A stretch of DNA of 9,566 nt, taken from positions 1,335 to 10,900 of the forward strand of contig CAJUFW010000117.1 in the NCBI GenBank assembly GCA_910585655.1. Direction: 5' to 3'. Shown here one piece after another: positions 6,020 through 9,566 of the stretch (position 1 is the first letter of the stretch; every line of letters begins with the position of its first letter). Made by a program: the position numbers and the translations under genes. This stretch comes from an uncultured Lachnospiraceae bacterium. Its GTDB lineage: Bacteria > Bacillota_A > Clostridia > Lachnospirales > Lachnospiraceae. The notes under the pieces were generated by a model. The model was not told the DNA's origin, ran no database searches, and saw only the letters and a list, made by a program, of their open reading frames with translations.

Positions 6020-7654
6020 ATGAAACAATATGGAGAGCCAGTGTTTGGAACGGTGGCAGAGGAATTTCCGGTGGTGACGACGACACATGGCAAGGTAATG
6101 GGCGCTACGAAGGATGGCGTGGCGATCTTTAGAGGGATTCCTTATGGCGGGGACTGTGACGGTGAACGCCGTTTTTTACCACCGCAGCCGGCGCAGGACT
6201 GGGAGGGTGTGAAGGACTGTCGGAAAAACGGACCGTATGCAGCGCAGCTTGGAACCAGTATCGGCGCGTCTATGCCGCTAGGACCATATTTTTCCGGTGG
6301 GGAGCCGGAACGGTTTGGTGTGCTTGAGGAGGAGCAAAGCGAAAATTGTCTGGTGTTGAATGTACTGACGCCGGAACTTCCAGGAAGGACACTTTTAGAG
6401 CGGACGGCAGGTTCCGAGCGGACAACAGTCCCAAGGAAACCGGTACTGGTTTATCTGCATGGCGGCGGTTTTGCCACTAACAGCGGCAGTATGGCGATTG
6501 GGGCGGATCGATGGGTAAGAGAAGAAGATTTCGTTGTCGTAAGCGTCAATCATCGGCTGGGAATTTTTGGGTTTTTATATTTAGGAGCCTTTGATAAAAC
6601 ATATGCAGAGTCCGGGATGGCAGGCATGTTGGATCTGGTACTGGCGTTGGAATGGGTGCGGGACAACATTACGGCATTTGGCGGCGATCCAGGTAATGTG
6701 ACGATTATGGGAGAATCTGGGGGAGGAATGAAAGTCAGCACGTTGCTGGCAATGAAGAAGGCAAAGGGCTTGTTTCATAAAGCGATTGTGGAGAGCGGTT
6801 CTAGTGTGGTAGGGCGGCTTTCCAAGGTGGAAGCAACAGAGAAAACGTTGGAGCTGATAGAAAAGCTGCGGCTTTCAAGAGAGGAACCGGGACAGGAACT
6901 GGTAAAACGTCTGGTTGGGCTTCCGGCAGAGGAATTGATCCGGGTTTCGATAGACGCCGGCCTAATGGGCTTTTCTCCGGTGGCAGATGAAATCAACCTG
7001 TCCTACAATCCAAGGGAGACACATGAGGCGCTTCCTTTAGCGGAGGGAATTCCGCTGTTAGTAGGATCCTCTGAGGATGAACTGGCAGTGTTCTGCGCGG
7101 AGGCAGTTCAAGATATTACCTGGGACAATATCCAAAAACGTCTGCAAGAGGGGATGGACGGGATGATGCAGGTCGCACCGATGAGCCCGGAACAGGCGAA
7201 AAGAGCCTTGCAGATATTCCGGGCAGAGGATAAAAAGAACGACTCGGCAGAGCATTTATATTTGAAAATACAATCGTTTCGGCATATGTTGGGGGGCGGA
7301 GCATATTACCAGGCGGAAGCTCATGCAAAACTGAAACATACATATGTGTATCATTATATGGTGGCATATGATATGCCGCATCCGTCGTTAGAGGGAAAAC
7401 GCTATGCCTGGCATACGGCGGATCTGCCGTTGCAGATGAGAATTGTGCTGCATAAGGAATGTGAATGGCTTTCTAAGAAAATGGCACAGGCGTGGGCGGC
7501 TTTTATCCGAACAGGAAATCCGTCTACCAAGGAATTGCGATGGGAGGCTTTTGATTTAGAAAGTAAGCAGATTATGATTTTTGACGAACAATGTCGGATA
7601 GAAACCGATCCTTATCAAAATCTGCGGGAATGTCTGAAAAAAGAAAAGCTGTGA
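6020..7654 (+). CDS. Type-B carboxylesterase (COesterase family, PF00135-like)
   Basis: This 544-residue carboxylesterase hydrolyses carboxylic esters through a Ser-Glu-His triad. Visible motifs are GKVMGATKDGVAIFRGIPYG (24-43), SENCLVLNV (107-115), the oxyanion hole HGGGF (147-151), VNHRLGIFGF (176-185), the nucleophile elbow GESGGG (231-236, Ser233), the acid Glu354 in GSSEDEL (the counterpart of the RDEG/KDEG motif), and His465 in AWHTADLP. Its length fits the bacterial p-nitrobenzyl esterase branch (about 490-550). No signal peptide is seen, so it is probably cytoplasmic. The start is ATG 6020, with AAAGGGG (6003-6009) about ten bases upstream. It lies 101 bp after the GH5-like gene on the same strand, which suggests joint action, such as removing acyl groups from a glycosylated compound; this link is inference. 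No clear rho-independent terminator follows it. Confidence 0.88.
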   Translation: MKQYGEPVFGTVAEEFPVVTTTHGKVMGATKDGVAIFRGIPYGGDCDGERRFLPPQPAQDWEGVKDCRKNGPYAAQLGTSIGASMPLGPYFSGGEPERFGVLEEEQSENCLVLNVLTPELPGRTLLERTAGSERTTVPRKPVLVYLHGGGFATNSGSMAIGADRWVREEDFVVVSVNHRLGIFGFLYLGAFDKTYAESGMAGMLDLVLALEWVRDNITAFGGDPGNVTIMGESGGGMKVSTLLAMKKAKGLFHKAIVESGSSVVGRLSKVEATEKTLELIEKLRLSREEPGQELVKRLVGLPAEELIRVSIDAGLMGFSPVADEINLSYNPRETHEALPLAEGIPLLVGSSEDELAVFCAEAVQDITWDNIQKRLQEGMDGMMQVAPMSPEQAKRALQIFRAEDKKNDSAEHLYLKIQSFRHMLGGGAYYQAEAHAKLKHTYVYHYMVAYDMPHPSLEGKRYAWHTADLPLQMRIVLHKECEWLSKKMAQAWAAFIRTGNPSTKELRWEAFDLESKQIMIFDEQCRIETDPYQNLRECLKKEKL

Positions 7655-7693
7655 TAGAAAGCAGCAAAGCAGGAAAAAGGTTACGCTTGCTTG

Positions 7694-7714
7694 TTTTGTG
7701 TAAAGCGCACAAAA
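7694..7714. promoter_or_regulatory. Inverted repeat in the leader region of the MATE gene
   Basis: TTTTGTG (7694-7700) and CACAAAA (7708-7714) are exact complements around a 7-base centre, TAAAGCG. No U-run follows on either strand, so it is not a typical terminator of the esterase. It may be an operator for the exporter about 100 bp downstream. Apart from this repeat I see no convincing promoter in 7655-7815. Confidence 0.35.
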
Positions 7715-7815
7715 AACATAAGAAGAGTTATACACAATAGACATATAAGAAACCGAATTCTTTTGTTAAACTATAGTAGTATCGAATGAGGAAAAGAAAG
7801 AAGGCGGTTTGTAAC

Positions 7816-9165
7816 ATGCAGTTATTTGTACGGGATAAGCAGTTTTATAAGACGACAGTCAAAATAGCGGTGCCGATTGTATTGCAGAGTATGATTACAA
7901 TCGGCGTCAATATGATGGATACCTTTATGGTAGGGAAGTTGGGAGAGGTACAGCTTTCCGCGACTTCTCTGGCAAATGAATTTATCAATATTTTCCATAT
8001 TATGTGTATGGGAATGGGATATGGTGCGGCGGTGCTGACGGCGCAGTATTGGGGCGCAAAGGATATTCCGTCGTTAAAAAAGATAACGGCGATTATGCTT
8101 CGTATCTGTCTGGTGCTTGCTACACTGTTTATGGTGCTGACGCTGGCGGCTCCGGAGTGGATTATGAAGCTGTATACAAAGGATACGGCGATTATTGCAG
8201 AGGGTGAAAAATATTTTACCATCAGCGCTTTTACGTATTTACTTCTTGGTCTGTCTTTGACTTTGACTGCTATCATGCGTTCTGTCAGAGAGGTAAAGCT
8301 GCCGCTGATTACTTCTATCATCGCGTTTTTTGTCAACATCTTTTTTAACTGGGTATTTATTTTCGGAAATTTGGGCGCTCCGGCGATGGGAGTGGAAGGA
8401 GCCGCTCTTGGTACTTTGATTGCCAGAGTGGTAGAGACTGGTATTATTGCAGGATATTTTCTATTTTTAGATAAAAAAGTAGAATTTCGGATACCGGATA
8501 TTTTTGTAAACTGTCGGGAATACATACCGCGCTACTTAAAATATTGTATTCCGGTATTGATTTCGGATACCCTGTTGGCGTTTGGCAACAATATGGTAGC
8601 AGTGATTATGGGACACATCGGGGCGGCTTTTGTAGCTGCCAATGCGATCGTAGCGCAGGTACAGCGGATGTCTACGGTTTTTACCCAAGGCGTTTCCAAT
8701 GCCTCTAGTGTGATTACTGGTAATACGTTAGGGACAGGTGATAAGAAAAAGACTTATGAGCAAGGTGTTACGTTCCTAAGCCTGAGTGTCCTTATCGGTC
8801 TGGTAGCAGGCGGGATTATTTTGGCTATCTGCCCATTGATTGTCGGAGGCTTTGATTTGGCGGACGATACCAGACAAATCGCAGATCAACTGATGTACGC
8901 GGTAGCTATTATGATTATTTTTCAGTCGGTCAATTCCGTTTTGACCAAAGGCGTCCTGCGTGGCGGCGGCGATACCCGTTTCCTGATGGTGGCAGATATT
9001 CTGTTTTTGTGGCTGGCATCTATTCCACTCGGCTATCTGGCAGGTCTGGTGCTGCATCTTCCGGCGTTTTGGATTTATGCAGCACTCAAGGCAGATTGGG
9101 TGATCAAATCCGTTTGGTGTACGTTCCGATTGCTGAAAGGAAATTGGATGAAACGGACGGTATAG
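7816..9165 (+). CDS. MATE-family efflux transporter
   Basis: This integral membrane protein of 449 residues, with about 12 hydrophobic segments, is a typical length for a MATE (multidrug and toxic compound extrusion) antiporter that exports small, often cationic or aromatic compounds using a Na+ or H+ gradient. Family-like segments are VNMMDTFMVGKLGEVQLSAT (31-50), MGMGYGAAVLTAQYWGAKD (65-83), MGVEGAALGT (191-200) in the first half, and GNNMVAVIMGHIGAAFVAAN and GVLRGGGDTRFL (379-390) in the second. I prefer ATG 7816 because AAGGCGG (7801-7807) lies eight bases upstream. An in-frame ATG at 7786 would add ten charged residues and has no ribosome binding site. It follows the carboxylesterase by about 160 bp on the same strand and may export a product of the two hydrolases; this is inference. 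A strong bidirectional terminator follows. Confidence 0.9.
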   Translation: MQLFVRDKQFYKTTVKIAVPIVLQSMITIGVNMMDTFMVGKLGEVQLSATSLANEFINIFHIMCMGMGYGAAVLTAQYWGAKDIPSLKKITAIMLRICLVLATLFMVLTLAAPEWIMKLYTKDTAIIAEGEKYFTISAFTYLLLGLSLTLTAIMRSVREVKLPLITSIIAFFVNIFFNWVFIFGNLGAPAMGVEGAALGTLIARVVETGIIAGYFLFLDKKVEFRIPDIFVNCREYIPRYLKYCIPVLISDTLLAFGNNMVAVIMGHIGAAFVAANAIVAQVQRMSTVFTQGVSNASSVITGNTLGTGDKKKTYEQGVTFLSLSVLIGLVAGGIILAICPLIVGGFDLADDTRQIADQLMYAVAIMIIFQSVNSVLTKGVLRGGGDTRFLMVADILFLWLASIPLGYLAGLVLHLPAFWIYAALKADWVIKSVWCTFRLLKGNWMKRTV

Positions 9166-9179
9166 AAACAAATTGTGTA

Positions 9180-9212
9180 AAAAAAGAGGGAGTGTATTAC
9201 TTCCTCTTTTTT
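9180..9212. terminator. Strong bidirectional rho-independent terminator
   Basis: The arm 9180-9193 pairs with 9199-9212 over 14 bp with one G-T wobble, around the loop GTATT (9194-9198). The run of As at 9179-9185 and the run of Ts at 9207-9212 give a U-tail on both strands. It ends the MATE transcript 14 bp after the stop codon, and from the other side it can end the transcript of the leftward gene at the right edge. Confidence 0.88.
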
Positions 9213-9238
9213 GTAGGATTAGGAAAGTTCTCCGGGGG

Positions 9239-9319
9239 ATGCGCACTCGCGCGCATGGAAGATGTTGCCGTTCGGCAACCGCGCTCGGCGCGAGAATTCC
9301 ACTTTGTGGAATTCTTTTT
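9239..9319. repeat. Tandem array of four perfect hairpins
   Basis: Four perfect stem-loops follow each other in 77 bases. They are ATGCGC/GCGCAT (9239-9256, loop ACTCGC), GTTGCC/GGCAAC (9264-9279, loop GTTC), CGCGC/GCGCG (9280-9292, loop TCG) and AGAATTCCAC/GTGGAATTCT (9293-9315, loop TTT), the last followed by TTTTT. Hairpins 2, 3 and 4 are directly joined without a spare base. The array is GC-rich in its left two thirds, unlike its surroundings. It lies in the 3' untranslated region of the leftward Rpn-like gene, before the bidirectional terminator. It may be a dispersed palindromic repeat family, an mRNA-stabilising 3' structure, or a remnant of a mobile unit; which of these is not known. 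Confidence 0.7.
9293..9319 (+). terminator. Terminator-like fourth hairpin with T-run
   Basis: A 10-bp perfect stem (9293-9302 with 9306-9315) with a 3-base loop, followed by TTTTT in the plus direction, has the form of a rho-independent terminator. No plus-strand gene needs it, because the MATE gene is already ended at 9180-9212, so it may be a second safeguard or part of the hairpin element rather than a working terminator. Confidence 0.55.
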
Positions 9320-9347
9320 CATCCTCTTATATGATATCAAAAACCAT

Positions 9348-9566
9348 TCAGTTCCAGAATTTTCTGACTATCCTTTCCGCTTCCGATTTGTCTAATTTTC
9401 TTTTTTTCTGCAATTTAGCTACCGCCTCGTCATAGCTTAACTGCATATCATCCTGATAGGTTTCAATCAAGTCCTGCAATCCTTGCTCTAATCCCTGTTC
9501 TAGCCCCTGTTCCAATCCTAATTCAATTCCATCAGCGATCAGTCCTTCACCTAAATTACACATATT
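9348..9566 (-). CDS. C-terminal end of an Rpn/PD-(D/E)XK-type transposase-like nuclease (runs off the right edge)
   Basis: The reverse strand is open from base 9566 to TGA at 9348-9350, so only the last 72 residues are present. The stretch MCNLGEGLI followed by GIELGLEQGLEQGLEQG, and an end rich in charged helix residues (YDEAVAKLQKKRKLDKSEAE), is the usual tail of the Rpn recombination-promoting nuclease / PD-(D/E)XK putative transposase family of Clostridia. There the nuclease core comes first and a Gly-x-x-x helical repeat follows the Met-Cys-Asn motif. The ATG at 9561-9563 is therefore probably internal; no ribosome binding site can be checked, because upstream sequence is missing. Members are thought to cut DNA and promote recombination or, in some cases, act in defence; here the catalytic core is not visible. 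The family call is inference from the tail alone. Confidence 0.62.
   Translation of the reverse strand, partial: NMCNLGEGLIADGIELGLEQGLEQGLEQGLQDLIETYQDDMQLSYDEAVAKLQKKRKLDKSEAERIVRKFWN
9471..9530 (-). repeat. Five 12-bp coding tandem repeats (Gly-Leu-Glu-Gln units)
   Basis: Five units of 12 bp (9471-9482, 9483-9494, 9495-9506, 9507-9518 and 9519-9530) encode GLQD, GLEQ, GLEQ, GLEQ and GIEL when read as plus-strand positions from left to right. The three middle units have the same amino acids but differ at synonymous positions. As 12 is a multiple of three, gain or loss of units by slippage would keep the frame. Confidence 0.75.

Noticed and set aside
7786..7815. Upstream in-frame ATG for the MATE gene
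   Set aside because: No ribosome binding site precedes it; AAGGCGG lies at a good distance from ATG 7816. The longer form cannot be fully excluded.
7845..8525. 226-residue open frame on the strand opposite the MATE gene
   Set aside because: It is antisense to a clear transporter, has no family-like motifs or ribosome binding site, and is explained by codon bias in the real gene.
9009..9395. 128-residue open frame across the MATE end, terminator and hairpin array
   Set aside because: It crosses a strong terminator and four hairpins and has no recognisable domain.

Overview
The window looks like a chromosomal segment of a low-to-mid GC Gram-positive anaerobe, most likely a gut Clostridia of the Lachnospiraceae type. 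The reasons are strong AGGAGG-type ribosome binding sites, sigma-A-like promoters, AT-rich intergenic DNA, and a mix of protein families common in that group: PucR-type and XRE-TPR regulators, a GH5-like glycosidase, a MATE exporter and an Rpn/PD-(D/E)XK-type protein with a Gly-Leu-Glu-Gln repeat tail. The assignment rests on sequence style and remembered family features only; no database search was possible.

Left part (1-1692): a PucR-like regulator runs leftward off the window edge, and its divergent neighbour is an intracellular esterase of the EstA/FrmB (PF00756) kind. The 254-bp gap between them holds three exact copies and one near copy of a 7-mer, TTTGCAC/GTGCAAA, arranged as two inverted pairs. 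One copy overlaps the -35 box of the regulator promoter, so this is a good candidate for the regulator's own binding region.

Middle part (1676-4016): two leftward genes that both look broken. An XRE-TPR regulator is split by one frameshift near 3310-3335, and the MFS transporter downstream of it is short, seems to have lost internal segments and changes frame near 1845-1848. Both still have good promoters and ribosome binding sites, so the damage may be recent (or, for the regulator, a sequencing error).

Right part (4134-9165): three rightward genes encode a signal-less GH5-like glycosidase with a C-terminal beta-rich domain, a type-B carboxylesterase and a 12-helix MATE exporter. There is no recognisable terminator between the first two. 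Together they suggest intracellular removal of sugar and acyl groups from an imported small conjugate, followed by export of the product, but this pathway is inference. The MATE gene ends at a strong bidirectional terminator.

Right edge (9213-9566): four perfect hairpins stand nearly head to tail in about 80 bp, and then comes the C-terminal end of a leftward Rpn-family protein whose tail is coded by five 12-bp repeats. The hairpin array is the least explained structure in the window.
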